53,880 nt of DNA from Biscogniauxia marginata (GCA_022695795.1 MU404223.1:1-53880); one strand, 5' to 3'; counted from the first letter of the stretch, positions 25,959-39,610 are shown. Translations and numbers: made by a program. Notes: generated by a model from the letters alone, not told the origin.

Positions 25959-27175
25959 ATGCTTCACCTTCGCGGCCTCTACGTATTGTCCAGTCGGCGC
26001 CTTCGCCACTTGGCCATTGTCCCATCACCACTCTCCACGAAATCCCGCGTCAACACCTTGACCTGCAGGAGCCATTTCCACGTCGAGGGCCTCTTGATGG
26101 CCCCTGTAGTCTACGGGGGTCTGTTCATTTCATTATGGACCTGGAAATGCTTCATGTTGGTCGTATTCCAGAACAAGATCATATATATGCCTGGTTTACC
26201 ACCCAACGCCAGATGGGAAACCATCCAGGATTACGCCCACCGCTTTGGCGGTGTACAGTGGCGCGAAGAGAGAATTCGCGCGGCTGACAGAACCGATTTG
26301 GCACTCTGCGTCGCGGATCTCGATATTGGACAGAGTCAGACCTCGGACCGCCCAGACGCTGTCTTCTATATTCTCTACTTCCAGGGTCTGCATTGAATAT
26401 TACTCTACCTAGTAAATAGCAGCCGTTGAACTTACCATGGATAGGAAACGCATCCTCGCTTCCCCCACGGCTGCCGGACCTGTCTTCGGTCTTATGCATG
26501 CTAAAGAGACGCATGCTGCAAGAGCCCAGGCATGTTCGATGCACTATGGTTTGCCTTAGTTACAGGGGTTATTGGACCTCCCGGGGTCGACCTACCGAGA
26601 AGGGCATTCGACTCGATGCTGCCGCAGCTGTTGATTGCATATCCCAGATGCATCGGAAATCTTACAGCAACGAGATTGGAGGTTCTAGTCCACGAGCAGA
26701 GCTGGTGCTATGGGGCCAAAGTATTGGTTCGGGCGTAGCTACCAACCTAGCTTCTGAATGTCTTATGCCCGAAAACCTGCATCTGAATGCCTTGATTCTC
26801 GAAACCCCCTTCACGTCAATTCGTGCCATGTTGGAGGTTCTCTACCCACAGAAATGGCTGCCGTATAAGCATCTGTGGCCATTTCTCCGCAACCACCTAG
26901 ACAGCTGGAAGAACTTGGACCTTATTTCTAGAAATTACAAGCTTGAAAAACTCCCCCCAGCTGTCTTCATCCTACAAGCAGCCAAAGACGAGCTGGTCCC
27001 AGCAGAACTCAGTCAAAGGCTGTACGATAGGTGTCTGGAAGTTCAGCTACCTGTCACAAGGAAAGCTGTTTCTGGGGCGTTCCACAATGACACCTTATTT
27101 AGATTAGAAGGTAGAAAAGCTGTATCCGCGTTCCTGTTACAGAGAATGATGGCATTACCTTGTCCTCAGTCATAG
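25959..27175 (+). CDS. BEM46/ABHD13-like membrane-anchored alpha/beta hydrolase
   Basis: A serine hydrolase of the BEM46 group, usually attached to the ER or plasma-membrane side; the substrate is unknown. Exons 25959-26385 and 26445-27175 give 385 aa. The 59-nt intron has a weak donor (GTCTGC) but splicing is required, because it joins ILYFQ to GNASS and so forms the strand and oxyanion-hole motif. A membrane segment lies at about residues 50-70 (APVVYGGLFISLWTWKCFML), followed by the family signature FQNKIIYMP. The triad is complete: Ser235 in GQSIG, Asp324 in AAKDELVP, His356 in GAFHND. The conserved LSYRGYW block is present. The oxyanion motif is QGN instead of the more common HGN. The first 48 residues are Arg/Ser-rich and could hold a targeting signal or be overcalled; an internal Met at about 47 is an alternative start. 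An out-of-frame ATG lies at 25936. Confidence 0.85.
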
Positions 27176-27332
27176 GAAATTAGTCCTACATGCTTTGCAA
27201 TGAAACCCAATGTTTCCATATTTTATCGGGTTTACAGGTATTATTTCATACTCACTATTTAGATATATAAAATCCCTTATCTTTTACTCAGAACAAGACC
27301 ATTCACTTCTTAACTGCCTGTGCTTGGTTCAA
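27176..27332. other. Intergenic 3' region of the hydrolase
   Basis: Short AT-leaning stretch between the hydrolase stop and the end of the relic gene on the other strand. Confidence 0.4.
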
Positions 27333-28422
27333 TCAGACTCCCTTGTAGGTCCAACAGAATTCCTGGGCACTCATTCGCACTACCCCGAACTGATACCAGT
27401 TCTGGCTAAAGGCATTTTCTTTATCAACCTTTTCCAGCTTTCTCAATCCAAGCTCCTGTGCTATTTTAAATACCATGTCACATAATACCAGAAGTACCAG
27501 CTCCTTCAAGCGTTTCCTAAGTCCGTGCTCCAAGTCTTAAGGATCTGGTGCTCACGCTTGTCACAGGATCAAACTTGATGCCAGCGTCCTCCCATCTCGA
27601 CCAAGGGTTCGTTAGAGGTAACTCTAAGACAGGTATCTCGATATTCACCGTGGCACCAATACTCGTAATGTTGTACTTCACTTTGACATGGATATTCGCG
27701 ATCTTCCGCGGTTCCCCGAAAGGGCTCGCTCATAATCCAAATACCCGATCCCGGCCGGTAGATTATATCATGACGTACCTCCATGGGCTTTAGGCATTTA
27801 ATGGCCGAGGACCCGAGAACCTGCTCGATCTGGGTCTTGTTGCAACGTGAGAAGTGGCCGGACTGGAGGTCGAGGACGGGCCATATTGCTACTTGCGCCG
27901 GTCCGAAATAGGTGCTCAGCTCCCTGTTCCCACCCTCCTCGACGTCCGGCTCACATCTACACAGCATCCGCGCCGGGCTCTTGGGGATCTCGATCAACGG
28001 GGTCATCCCGTAAGCAGGATGTCCACAGCTCAGATACCAGTTGGGACTTCTGCTTGAAACTTATGTACGACGTCTTTACGGAGCCGTCGAGGCTAAACAG
28101 CTGTTTCCACAATAGCTCGTTGTCCGGGTCATACGTCGCCCCCGACCGCCCCAGGATGAACAACGACGCCGTCTCGAAGGCGAATAATGTTGGGGTAGCG
28201 GGTGATACTTGGATGGGCTGTGGCGCGAGTCGAGGGTGCGTGGCCGTAGTGCTTCTGCAGTGCAGTCATGCAAGAGTATAGAAGCGTTGGATTCATGAAG
28301 ATCAGATTCGCGACTGCTGAGGTCATTGCGGTGGTGGCATGTGACGTGAACTTGTCAAAGTGGTACGCTATTGAACGCAGATCGGGTTGTGAACGTCTGG
28401 ATGTTAGATATAACATCCTCAA
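27333..28422 (-). pseudogene. Unrecognised minus-strand gene, probably frameshifted relic
   Basis: No single frame is open, but protein-like sequence passes from frame to frame without gaps. From 28422: a segment ending near VANLIFMNPTLLYS; then SPATPTLFAFETASLFILGR and LLWKQLFSLDGSVKTSYISF; a shift near 28040 into LSCGHPAYGMTPLIEIPKSP, which continues to about 27728; a shift near 27725 into GEPRKIANIHVKVKYNITSI, running on to NPWSRWEDAGIKFDPV; and a possible last shift near 27535 into a Lys/Leu-rich tail ending at 27333. An intron starting GTACGT at about 27779 could replace the shift near 27725, so part of the gene may be spliced rather than broken. No domain recognised. Composition is normal, so the damage would be small indels rather than RIP. 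A hydrophobic open frame on the plus strand (27548-27793) is its antisense shadow. Confidence 0.45.
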
Positions 28423-28449
28423 GGGGTAATATATACTTGCTCACTAGCT

Positions 28450-29850
28450 AGCTAAGTGTCCCTAGAATGAAGGGGGAGTGGGGGGATGATAATGTTTACT
28501 TTTTATATCTAAAGGTTACCTTATATAAAAGGAAAATTGAAACGACTAGAAAGGATTTATGACGGGCTGGAGTGCGAATACCTGCACAAATCATCCTAAA
28601 GAAAAAGCAATGTCTCTTCCCTCGTAGCTTTAGTCTTCATTGCCCCCTTGCTCTTCATCGTATGCGACAGGGAATGTAGACCCGAAACTACGGATCTTCA
28701 TTTATACTACAGACTAACCAATCGGGTGTCCTGCCATTTACGCCCTTATGTAGGCATGTCTTAGTTAGATCTAAGGGTGCTTCGGCCACCAGCTTATCAC
28801 GACTTAGGCAGTTCCAGTTCCATTATTATCGTGATCGTGGGTAGCGGATACGAGAAAGGTTGCTCATTCTGTTCGCATACGTATCACATTTCGCTTGATA
28901 AAAGCCGATCATACTAAGACCCATCTTCTTCCTTTTCTTGACATGAACAGTATTAACTGGAGTCAGTATTGAAATGGATAAATATAATTTTAACTGTGGA
29001 CTTATATAGATAAAATAGAGCTACCGTATCCGAGCACTAGTCACTGCGAGCCGGATATGCCGCCCTGTAAAGGGGATGTCTAGATTTAGCAAAACCAGGC
29101 TGATGAGTAGAAGAAATGTTATGAATCAGGTGACGACTGCTATGCAGGCCACAAGGACGAAAATTATTATGCCGAGGTGACCAGTTTCCAGATGTTCATT
29201 CTAGCCTAGCGATGTTGTGTCGCTTGTGAACGGGGTGGTGTGGTTCCTATAGGCTGTCAACAGATTATCGGTGTGTCTCCTGATTATACAGGTACCTAAC
29301 TGGCCAACTTGTCTATTTTAGAAATAAGTATAATAGTGAAGGGGGGATAAATAACTGGCTGGTTCGAGACGCTAGACATAATTGGAGCTTGTAATTATAT
29401 AGGTACCTACCTAGGTAGGTTTATATATAAAGGGCAAGCAATTATTAAACTCGGCCCAACGTCATATTAAATACTCACCTTTTTTTTTCACCAAGTCACC
29501 TTTTTTAGTTAAATATACCTAAGTAGCCTATGAACAACATAGGTTCATTTTACCATACTCCTTAATTGAGAAGAATACATTCGTTTATAGGCTTATCAGT
29601 CACGACCGCAATAGATAATAAGGTCACTTTAACGTATAATGTATTCTCGTGATTTAGTATAATAGAGCACGTTTGGTTTGAAAGGTAGCCATTCTAACGA
29701 CAGGCAACAGGCGAAATGTCCTGCAATAAGAGGGAAGTATAATAAGACAAATGGAAGTGGTTTTGAAATCGCACACGTTATCCTACTCATGAGGATTTTC
29801 CATTATAATTGTCGTTTACCCATATGTCCCAAGAACCCTTGGCACGTGTA
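28450..29850. other. Intergenic, 1.4 kb, no gene seen
   Basis: Frames are closed on both strands. It contains the self-complementary tract AGGTACCTACCTAGGTAGGT (29401-29420), related to the motif in the sds22 promoter, and scattered AT-rich stretches (29440-29530). No tRNA or other RNA gene recognised. Confidence 0.5.
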
Positions 29851-29851
29851 C

Positions 29852-30927
29852 TCACATGGTACTCTTGTCATCACGGCCTGTGCCACTGCCTAGTAGCTCT
29901 GGTATCTGACCAGTTTCACGATTTTCTAGACCTAACCCTGGCGTCTCTAAAGACTTAGGCTCATCGGCTGCGAGCTCAGACTTATGGGCAGTCTCTGCGT
30001 GTAACTCCGGTTTGTATCCAGACCACTGTGCACTCGGCTCCTCGGCACCCTTGTCTTGACTAGGTCCAGATGACTTCTCCTGATTATCTGGGGAGTCTAG
30101 AGCGCCTTGCGTGGTAGGTTCTTGCTGTATCTCGGCTTTTCGGGAATTCTCCTTCTTGCATCGTAGACTATAAGCCAGGAATGCGAGGACTCCTAGCAGT
30201 GGGACGCCAAGGCCGACTCCGACTCCGACGCCGACTTTGTCTCCGGTCGATAAACCCCGTGAGGAGGTTGCGCTAGAGTATGACAACGTTGTAGGCGATG
30301 GTGTGATTGTAAGAGAAATGGATGGCAGAGTTATGGTACCGCTTATAGTTGCCGTTGAATTACGAGATGACTGAGAGCTTACTGTTGGAATTGCCGTGGG
30401 ATTGAAAGATATAGTACTCCCAGGGGTAGGTGGTAGACTTCCAATCTCGTCAAGGCTAGACTCGCCATTTGGGTTTCGAATCAGTGGCCTGGAAGCGTTA
30501 CAAGCACAATCCGGTTCCTTTTCTATACTAATCCACTCCGGATGCTTGGAACAGCCTGACCATATATCTATTTCATCCCCCTCGCATCGTGCCATGGCGA
30601 CCCATTATTGATCAGGGTATTCGAACTTATTGGTACATTTGGCCGAAGTAAATGTAGGGTCTGTACATCCTGCAACATAGGTCACAACGGCTGTGATATA
30701 TTAGCGTTCTCTTTGGATATGTATATAACCTAGAGCTAAGAAAGCAATAATGACGCACTGTTATTATCCCAGCAAGCAGTGGCTGATAGACAATAGTCTC
30801 CAACGTAACAGTAAGACTGAGGGCCCGAAAGTGCAGCATTGCCACATGGTATGAAGTTAGGGTCAGAAACTTGACCACGCCCGAAGAAACATGTTCCGTT
30901 TGAGATGTAAAGATCTGTTGTATTCAT
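29852..30927 (-). pseudogene. Cys-rich single-pass membrane protein gene with one in-frame TAA
   Basis: Exons 30927-30759 and 30690-29852 (68-nt intron, GTGCGT...CACAG, branch CGCTAAT) form a 335-codon frame. Residues 1-110 are a Cys-rich outer domain, starting MNTTDLYISNGTC and including TYVAGCTDP. A Ser/Thr-rich stalk follows, then a Gly/Val/Leu membrane segment at about 209-232, a basic stop (RCKK), and a hydrophilic tail. This order is common in fungal surface proteins of unknown function, some thought to be wall sensors. Codon 85 is TAA (30605-30607), between YPDQ and WVAMARC. In the family patterns I know, this place reads DQQWV, so CAA has probably become TAA, a CpA-to-TpA change typical of RIP. 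The rest of the frame is clean, so the loss is recent, or the base is an assembly error, or a less likely intron (donor in AAATGTACC) removes it. No signal peptide is seen at this start. Confidence 0.6.
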
Positions 30928-31720
30928 GGCTATGTTTCTATAATTACAGGAAACCAACCATAAGTGGGAGTATGAAATATGGAGAATAGTATACGAGAGG
31001 GGGAGGGGAGACTCTTATGCGAATTCATTACAGAGATCTACATTATAGCCGGGTACAGCCCGGTAAAGCCTCTTACACAACTAGATTGGCGTTCATCGAT
31101 TTGGGTGCACTACATATGTTTCTGCGTACAACATACGCTCTAGCAAATTCATCAGCAAATATTGTGCATTTTACTACGAGGCTTATAGGTTGTCATCCCT
31201 TTCGTGGTTGTCACATGAATCAAATGCGTGATTTAGTTTCTAGGTCCTCTTTCTAAGAAAATAATATTAAATAAAGCACAACTCTATAAAGTCCCGTCAT
31301 TATTTGAATAATACATTATGAATGTTGATAGAGCTGCGATAACACAGTGATTAACCAGGGCCAAGTTTCCTACTACCTATATAATATATCATGGTCTTGA
31401 TCGCATCCAACCCTTATTGAAATATGGGGCTATACGACCCTTGTCACCTGTATCTAGTATATAGGAGGGCTTCACCCTCCTATGGACTCTCACCTTGAAC
31501 TAATACACTTGATCCTATCCTCACATCTTCGTCTCATCTCAACAACCCTAAACAGGTCCATGTATTAGATACGAATGTTGTAGCTCGATAAACCATCAAG
31601 CTACGTATGTGCCCTTAGATCTCTTAGGTAAAGAACATGTATAATGTTACTACTGTGGTATTAGTATTTAGAGTCCTAGACCTAATTCTAGGTGGCATAA
31701 CTGATTAAACACATAAAATT
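30928..31720. other. Right margin of the gene island
   Basis: Upstream region of the membrane-protein gene, then intergenic DNA. The plus-strand open frame 31017-31256 has no domain. A perfect hairpin lies at 31461-31483. Composition drops to the AT-rich type at about 31,720-31,800. Confidence 0.45.
31461..31483. other. Perfect 9-bp hairpin
   Basis: ATAGGAGGG, loop CTTCA, CCCTCCTAT. It stands alone in intergenic DNA; in a eukaryote it is not a terminator. Role unknown. Confidence 0.6.
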
Positions 31721-32106
31721 AACAAGTTTTAAAATATATATTTATGCGTGGCGGTTAAAGCCGTCTCGAGCCGAGAGGAGTTATTATAAGAAGTGTAATT
31801 ATTAGTTACATGAAAGCGAATTATAGTTTTATTTACGGTACAAATATTATTTATATAGCCGATTTTATTTATTTATTAATAATTATATATATATATAGTT
31901 TATATAATAAAGCTTTATAAAGTTTTTTTGTTTATTTAATTTCGTTTAATGTGTTTTACAAACAAGTAGGCTATATAAGCGAGTAAATTAGTTTTTGCAA
32001 CTTTTATAGTTTTAATTATTAAAAAACATTTACGCGGTATTAAAATTAATTAATAATTATTATTATTTAAATCGTCTTATTTAGCTTTATACTTTAAAAA
32101 CTAAAT

Positions 32107-32536
32107 TGTGACGAACCTCCTTGTGTGTTCCTAGTTAGCTGACTTCACAAGTAAGTACGTACTAGGTTTTCTTGATTTGAAGATAATAATAGATTAAGAT
32201 TGGTTTAAGAGATTCACTTTTTCTTGTTCGTCAGAGAGATTTCAAGGTACTCTTATTATAATATTAAGGAGTAACTATAATCTTAAATTAATAACTAAAG
32301 AACTGGAATAAATAACTAGACATATGAGAAACACCGTTCCTTTTATACTTGTTTATTTTATTTTTCATTCCCCATAATTGGTATATTAAATACCTTTAGA
32401 TGTGTTTATCTACATATATTTATATTACGTGATAATAGGTTGCTTTCCCTTCCAGGATTTATGTCCGGTGTAGAAGCAAGAATAGTGGGAATAGTACCCC
32501 TGTTATTTAATTGCTTACCCTAGTTAGTTCGTAACA
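32107..32536 (-). repeat. Left LTR of Gypsy A (3' LTR in element sense)
   Basis: 430 bp, TGTGACGAACC ... TTCGTAACA. Closest in layout and length to the solo LTR at 17497-17927, in the opposite orientation. Confidence 0.85.
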
Positions 32537-32649
32537 ATATTTCTCCCCTCTTAAAATCTTTGTCCCTAAAGATTATTTAATAAGTCTTTTTTTTTTTATC
32601 ATGTTTATTAATTATGGTACTAAGTGTCGTCATGAAAATTAAAAGTAAA

Positions 32650-33285
32650 ATCGTGAGGAGCTTATTAACTAAATTAACCAAACAAGTTTTAACATTAATA
32701 TTATGCTTTATTTTTATTGTTTTAATTATAACTTAAAATGTATAATATCGCTTAAGGTATTAAAGAAATGTGGTGAATACGTTTTTCATTAACGCTAATG
32801 TGATAAGGTGGGAATTCTTTTTAGCTCCTTTCGAAATTTAAATTACGAGGAGGAGCGGTTATCTTTGTAAGAACGTTAGGCCGAGGAAGCCCTGAAACGA
32901 CTTTACCGAGAAATGGCCGAGATTATAGCTCGGGTGAAACGGCTTCGTCGTTAAAAGGAGTTATTAAAAGAGAAGGGTTTAAAGATGCTTTAGCGTGATT
33001 TTTAAAATTTAAATGAACTAAAGGAGTAAGAACGTTTAGAAAAGGAGCAGGAACGTCTCTAGGTTAAATAACAATTTTTAGCTAAGTAGGCTAGAGTTAC
33101 TTCCGAGGCCGTCTTCTCTTTTAACTTGTTTTTCTTAGATTAAAATCCTAAATTTTAGGCCTTTTTAGCCGATCCGGGTTTCGTCGATAGAATTTATTAA
33201 GCGCGTCTTTTAAGTTTGTTAAGTGCTTAAGTAGTTTTTATATATTTTCTTTTAATAAGTACCCTTCTTATTTAACTAAATATTG
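32650..33285 (+). pseudogene. Extra antisense frame in Gypsy A, Cys-motif/coiled-coil protein relic
   Basis: Lies on the strand opposite to gag-pol, between the end of pol and the 3' LTR. From about 32,800 the plus strand reads a charged helical protein with stops at Gln positions: EEERLSL, stop, ER, stop, AEEALKRLYREMAEI, then ARVKRLRR, stop, KELLKEKGLKML, then EKEQERL and a final ADPGF. It parallels the frame in Gypsy B segment by segment, with a shorter middle. The N-terminal part is too mutated to follow, although a Cys before DKVGI matches B. Confidence 0.6.
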
Positions 33286-36200
33286 TAATTAATTGTTAAC
33301 CTTTTTTAAGTTTAAAATCTTTTCTATTTTATACTTATTTGGTTTTTCTTTAAATTTTAATTAGTTTTAATAACGATATATAAAAAACTAGATATACTTT
33401 AAATTCCTTTAATAGTTTTAGTTTATAATTAATATTTAAAATAACTTTCTCGATTTTATATAGTTTTAACTTTTTAAACTTAAGTTTTTTATTAAGCCGT
33501 TTTATTTTAATTTAAGGCGTTTTTATTATTACGCTTTATCGTTAATAAAGTAAATAAGTTATGTCTTTTCTCTTAAGAATTAGTTCTTTAATTCTTTTTT
33601 TGTTATAATACTTTGTCATTTTGTCTTAAATAAATTATAATTTTTTTGTAGTTGTCATTATATTATTTAGACCTTTTTAGATAGTATTTCTACTTTCGGG
33701 GCTTTTATTTCGACTTTTAATGCTTTCGTGAGTTCGATTAGTTGTTTTTAGATTTCTGCTTTTTAACCGTACATTGCTTCGTGTAGTAACATTTTTATGT
33801 CTTTGTTAATTGAGATATTATATGCTATTTAGATTATTAGTAGTAGTTTTATTTAATTATTTATTTCCTAGTTAATATAGCTTTTTAGATATTATTTTAT
33901 TATTTAATTTAATCTTTTTGTTTATTTGTTTATTTAAAGATAATACGCTATAAACAACTTTTATTTAACTTTTATTCGTTTTATTAAGTTAGTTTAAATT
34001 TTTGATGTGAATAACTTGTTTTTATTTAAAATAATACGTTTTAATAATTTATGTTTATTAACATATTTTTTTAGGAAATTAAAAGTTAATTATTTTACTA
34101 TATTTAACTTGTTAAATGGTAAGAAGTAAACATATTTCGTGAGTTTATTAACGATTATTTATATGTTGTTATAAAGTACTTTTATAGTAAGATTTTTTGA
34201 CTTAGGGAGTTTTACTACAAAATCCTATATAATTATATGTTACGCTTTATTAAGTATTTAAGTTAATTATAATAGTTTATATGGTTTATGTCGTAATACT
34301 TTAACCTTATTATAAACGTTATAACCTTTTATAATTTTTTAACTGTTTGTCGTATTTTTAGAAAGTTGAATTCTTTTTAAAGTCGTTTTAATGTTTTGAA
34401 AATTCCTTGGTGACCGTGTAGGGGGTGTTTGTGGAATTCCTTAACGAATTCGTCTTGTACTCGTTTTAATATGTAAACTTTTTCTTTATATAAAAGAAGT
34501 TCGTTGTTAGATTTTTGTTAAGATTATAATTGTTTTTCTTTTTAATTGTAACTTTCTTTGAAATGTTATTTTTAGTTTTTTATGTTAATTTATATATAAG
34601 TTAATACAACTAATTCGTTATTTTGTTGTTTAAACATTTAGATATCTCTTTTATTGATTTTTGATTTATAGTTTCTTTTTTGCTAAGAAGATCTATTTAA
34701 ATGTTTTCTTTTTTTTAATGTAATAAATCTTAAAATTAAAATTGAATAAAAAAATCATTTAACGCTTATGTCTCTAATTAAACGTTTGTGTTATTATAAA
34801 TCATATAAGGTTCTTATGATTTAAATAAATATTGATAAGTTCCTTAGTTTCGTTAAGTCATAGTTTTTATTTTTTTAATGCTTTGATGATTATTAATAGT
34901 TTCTTGTTATAAATCTAATAATTTAATTTAGCACTATGTAGTGCTTTAAATAAATACGCGACTAGGTATTATTTTTTATTATTTTTTAGTTGCTTTAAAA
35001 CTACTTCGATGGCGAAATCTAAAGCGTTTATTCTTAATTGTTTCTTTTTATTTTCGTTTAGAAGTTTACATATAACTTTACTAATTATAACTTCTTTTAG
35101 TTACTAAAAAGCCTATTTAGCTTTTTTAAATGAAGTGGAAAGCTTTTCTTGTTTTCGTTAAAATAATTAATTCCGTTAATGGTTTAGCGATTCGTTTAAA
35201 ATCTTGGATGAGTTATTTAACGTAGTTAATAAAGCTAAGAAATGCGTATACGTTTGTGACATTTTTGGGTTTTAATTAATTCTTAATTATTGTTATTTTT
35301 CCCTTTTAAATTCGGATTTTTCTTAAACTTATCATAAACCTTAAATAGTTTAGTTTTTTAATATGCTATTCACTTTTAGTCGGATAAACGAGTAGGTTTG
35401 CCTTTTCTAAGGCTTTTAACACTTGTTTTATATGTTTTTTATGCTTTTTCTCGTTTTTTAAATAAATTAGTATATCGTCTAGATAAATAAATATAAATTT
35501 GTCTAGAAACTTGCGAAGGACTATTATAATTATATGTTAAAATGTAGCGGGTGCGTTAATAAGTCTAAATAGTATAACTTTGTATTTATAATGTTTATAT
35601 ACCGTCCGAAAGGCGGTGTATTATTCGTGTTCTTTAGCTATTTTAATTATGTAATAACTATCGCGAAGGTTTAGTGTTATAAAGATTTAAGCTTTACTAA
35701 TTTGCCTTTTTATAAGTTTTATTAATAGTAATAAGTATTTATTCTTTTTGTTACCTTATTAAGGTGTCGGTAGTTAATTACTTGTCGTCATATTAAATTT
35801 CCTTTTTTATTAATACGTTATTTTTCGTCTTTATCGACCTTTAATATTATAATTACCGGGTATTTTAACGAGGACTTTGATTTTCGAATATATCCTTTAT
35901 TAAGATCCTTTTAAATTCCTTTTTATAGTGCTTTTTGTTTTTCTTAATTTATAAGATACACTAAAAATAGTTTTAATTGTTTTCTTTTTTTGAAGTAGAT
36001 TTAGTGATCTTATTAGCTATGTTTTAGTAATTCTTCTTTTGTTTTATTTTTAAATAATTTATAGAAACGGAAGTACTCGCGTGGTACTCTTTTCTTTAAA
36101 TCTTTAAGCTTAGTTACTCGAATTATATAGGCGATATGTTTCGTTTTTATATTCGTTTTTTTAGTGTTATTTGCGGTACTTATTTTATAACCCGTAATAA

Positions 36201-39200
36201 TTAACTTTTCTTGATTTTAATCCTAATAAAACGTGTTTATCTCGAAATTTATTTATAAATTGTTTTTTTAAGTTAATTTATTTTTAGGATTATGTCGTGA
36301 CTTGATATATATATAATATTAAAAATGACTTATTTGGGATGTTTTTAAATGGTTACCGAGAAAGGGACTATCTCTTTTAATACTTTGTTATTTTCGTAAC
36401 TAGATATGTATTTTTTTAAATTTCGTAGTTTATATAAACTTTGTTTATATACTTATAATATGTTGTCTTTTTAAATTACCTCGGTTAAGATATAGCTTTT
36501 ATTTACTCTTGAGTTTATAAGGGCTTTATATTCCCTTTTATTGTATTTAACTTTAATTATAATGGTATTATCGAGTCTTAACTAGACTTCGTATAAGGAT
36601 TTGTTATTTATGACTTCTCGCTGCCTTACTAGCGAGAGCTTTTGCCGTTTTTTAGTTTTCTATGTTTTCTCTTTTTTAGGTTTTTTTAAGTCGTTACGGC
36701 TTTAATGTCTTTTTATTTTTAGGCTTTTATAGGAGCGTGTTTTTAGTAATTATTATTTAAATAGTTTTTTTAATTACTTTTTAAGTAGTAAGGGGTAAGA
36801 GGTTTATTCTTTATATAGAACTTTATATATTAAAACTGTAATTCTTTTTCGAGGGCTTTTTTGTAGCTTAAGTTCGTTTTTTTGTTAATTTGAAGCTTTT
36901 TAAGGTTTTAGATTATTTTTAAATAAAGGGTATAATCTTTAGATTTACTTGTTAAGAGTAACTCGATGTTTCTTTATAGGTTTATATATATTTCTAGAAA
37001 CTTTTCTTTTTTTTTGAAGTATACTTTAACGATTCGTTTATAGCTTAGTTTAGTCGTATATATTTTTGCTTATTATTTTGTTAAGTGCTTTTTTACGGAA
37101 TTAAATAGACTAGTGTCGTATTTAGCTCGTTTTTCGAGTTAGTATGGAAGATATAGTTCTTTTTATAATTCTTATAATTTTTCCTTAACTTCGTCTTTTT
37201 CGAAACCTGCTTCGAATAAATCGTGTATATTATATGGTATTAAGGTGTAATATATATAACCCTTAGTAATTGTTTCGTTACTTCTTTTAGAACTTAAGTA
37301 AAGATAATATGCTTTAAAATAATGTAGTTATCGTGGGACGTTGTCGTAAATATATATATTTTTTTTCGTGTTATTACTTTCCGGTTTTTGAGGATAGTAA
37401 CTAGCTTTATCTTTAAAGTTTTTATATACTTAACAAGCGTCGTTAATATAAAAGCTTTAATATAGTGATATATGTTCTTTTTGTGATTTTGCCATTTTAT
37501 CTTTATTAAGGTGGAATATTTCGTTTTTTGGTTGTTTTATCACTTTTGACTTTAGTTTAGGTTTTTCACTTAATAACTTATTAAGCTGGTTAGCATTGTT
37601 TGGGTTTTGATGAATATTGTAATTATCATTTATGCAAAATTTTCGGTGTAAGTTATTATGTTTACTTCTTTCTTAGTGTATTTTACACTTATCGTTGTTA
37701 TAATGGCTTTAATGTAATTCATTATAGTTCGATTTAACTCTTAAGTCGTATTTTAGTTTATAGGTATTATACTTATATGGTAATTTGTTTTCGTTATATC
37801 TTTACTTGGCTTGTTTTAGCGTGAGATATTTTAAGTACGAGTAATCGTGCTTTAAATAGTTTTTATAGTCGACCTAATAATATTTATAGCTTTTTATTAT
37901 AAAGATTTCCTTATTTTTCTCTGCTTTAATAGTAGTAATAATAAACACTTGGTTTATTTCTTTGTTATTTTCGAAATAAACCTTTATTTCGAAGGTTTTT
38001 TTCTCGGGTTAAGAAATCCCTTTTATTTTTGTTTTTTGTTTTTTAGGACTTTAATACTTGTTTTTATAATATCTTTTTTTTATAGTTAAAGTACTTAATA
38101 GTTAATTTTTTTTGTTTTTTTTGAGTAGCGTTGATTTTAATGAGGTTTAACTTAGTTCTAGTGCCTTTCCTTGTTTCGGTATCACTTTTGTGATTCCCTC
38201 CTTTTTACTAATCGCCGTTTTTTTGCTGTATCGTCTTTTTCTTTTTAAGGTACCGTTCGAAGTTTTTATTATCGATAATAATTGCCATTATAACGTAGTT
38301 ATTAAACTTTTCTAGGTTTATTTTATATAATTTATTTTTTATATGGTTTTTTAGTTTTTAATAAAATAAGTAATATAGGTTTTTAATAAGTAGTTGCGAC
38401 TAGCTTGCGAGTTTCTTAAACTTAACAGTGTAATTTAAGGCCTTTTTATTTTGTTATAATTTGTAAAGTCGAGCTTCGACTTGTTACTTAAGGATTAAGT
38501 TGTTAAATATAAACCTAAGTTGTTTTTTAAACTCCTTATAATCCTTGAAAACCTTTTTCGTGTCTTTTTAGGCGTTTAATTTATTATTTAAGTGATTTTT
38601 TAACATCGATTAAAACTAGGTTAAAGTAGTTTTAATAAAGAGTTAAAATACCGTAAGAACCTTTTATTTCTTAATAATAATTATTTCGTGATAAAACTAT
38701 AAATAAGTTCCGGCTTAAATTAAAAATCTTTTTAAATTACTCGTCTTATTATATTTACTAAGTATAATTAGTTTAAAACTTTTTATATCGAGGGTCGTTA
38801 TGTTGTTTTCGTCGTTTAAGTTACTAAGGTTGTTATCGTTTAAGGGTGACTCCGGCTATTTATCTTTAAGAAGTAAGGGTTGTTTTGTTTTTTTTAAGTG
38901 CTTTTTTTTCCTCTTTTTTTTCTTTCTCGAACGATTTTTCTTGTTAAGCTTTAAAGGTATCTTCTTAAGGCTTTTTTTTAGTTATAATTATAATTAATTC
39001 TTATATTAGTTCTTTTAAACCTTTTTATTATATTATAAAAAAATTTAAAGTTTTTGTTTAAGAGCTTATTAATTAAGGTTCTTTTATTTATTTTTTTCTT
39101 GTTACCCTTTGATTTTAAGGGGTATGCTTGTCTTGGGACGGTTCGACCGAGAGTCCCTTCTTTTGAACCAATGTTAAGCATTAATTAAGGAGCTATTAAA

Positions 39201-39201
39201 A

Positions 39202-39610
39202 TGTGACGAATCTCTTTGTGTGTTCCTAGTTAATTAACTTTACAGGTAAGTACGTATTAGGTTTTCTTAATTTCAAAGTACTTTCATTATAACATTAAAA
39301 AGTGATTATAATTTTAAATTAATAACTAAAAAACTAGAATAAATAACTAGACATATAAAAAACATCGTTTTTTTATACTTATTCATTTTATTTTTCATTC
39401 CTTATAATTAGTATGTTAAATACTTTTAAATGTGTTTATTTATATATATCTATTTTCTACTAGATGTTGCTAGATGTGTTTATTTACACATATCTATATC
39501 ACGTGATAATAGGTTACTTTCCCTTCCAGGATCTATATTCGGTGTAGAAGCAAGAACAGTAGGAACAGTACCCTTGTCATTTGATTGCTTACCCTGGTTG
39601 GTTCGTAATA
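39202..39610 (-). repeat. Right LTR of Gypsy A (5' LTR in element sense)
   Basis: 409 bp, TGTGACGAATC ... TTCGTAATA, followed by the duplication TAAAT. Compared with the left LTR it has internal deletions and a small local duplication near 39,455-39,500 (CTAGATGTTGCTAGATGTG). Confidence 0.8.

Larger units (their letters stand above)
32107..39610 (-). mobile_element. Ty3/Gypsy retrotransposon A, complete, RIP-dead
   Basis: 7504 bp with a perfect target duplication TAAAT (32102-32106 and 39611-39615). gag-pol runs on the minus strand: near 35,600-35,460 the reverse transcriptase reads NAPATF ... LRKFLDKF ... YLDDILIYL, with several stops at Gln-type positions. A mutated zinc knuckle lies near 38,090 (YFNYKKK, where both Cys have become Tyr). 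A polypyrimidine tract (TTTCTCCCCTC) next to the left LTR is the polypurine tract of the minus strand. More strongly mutated than element B. It also carries an extra frame on the plus strand (separate entry). Confidence 0.9.
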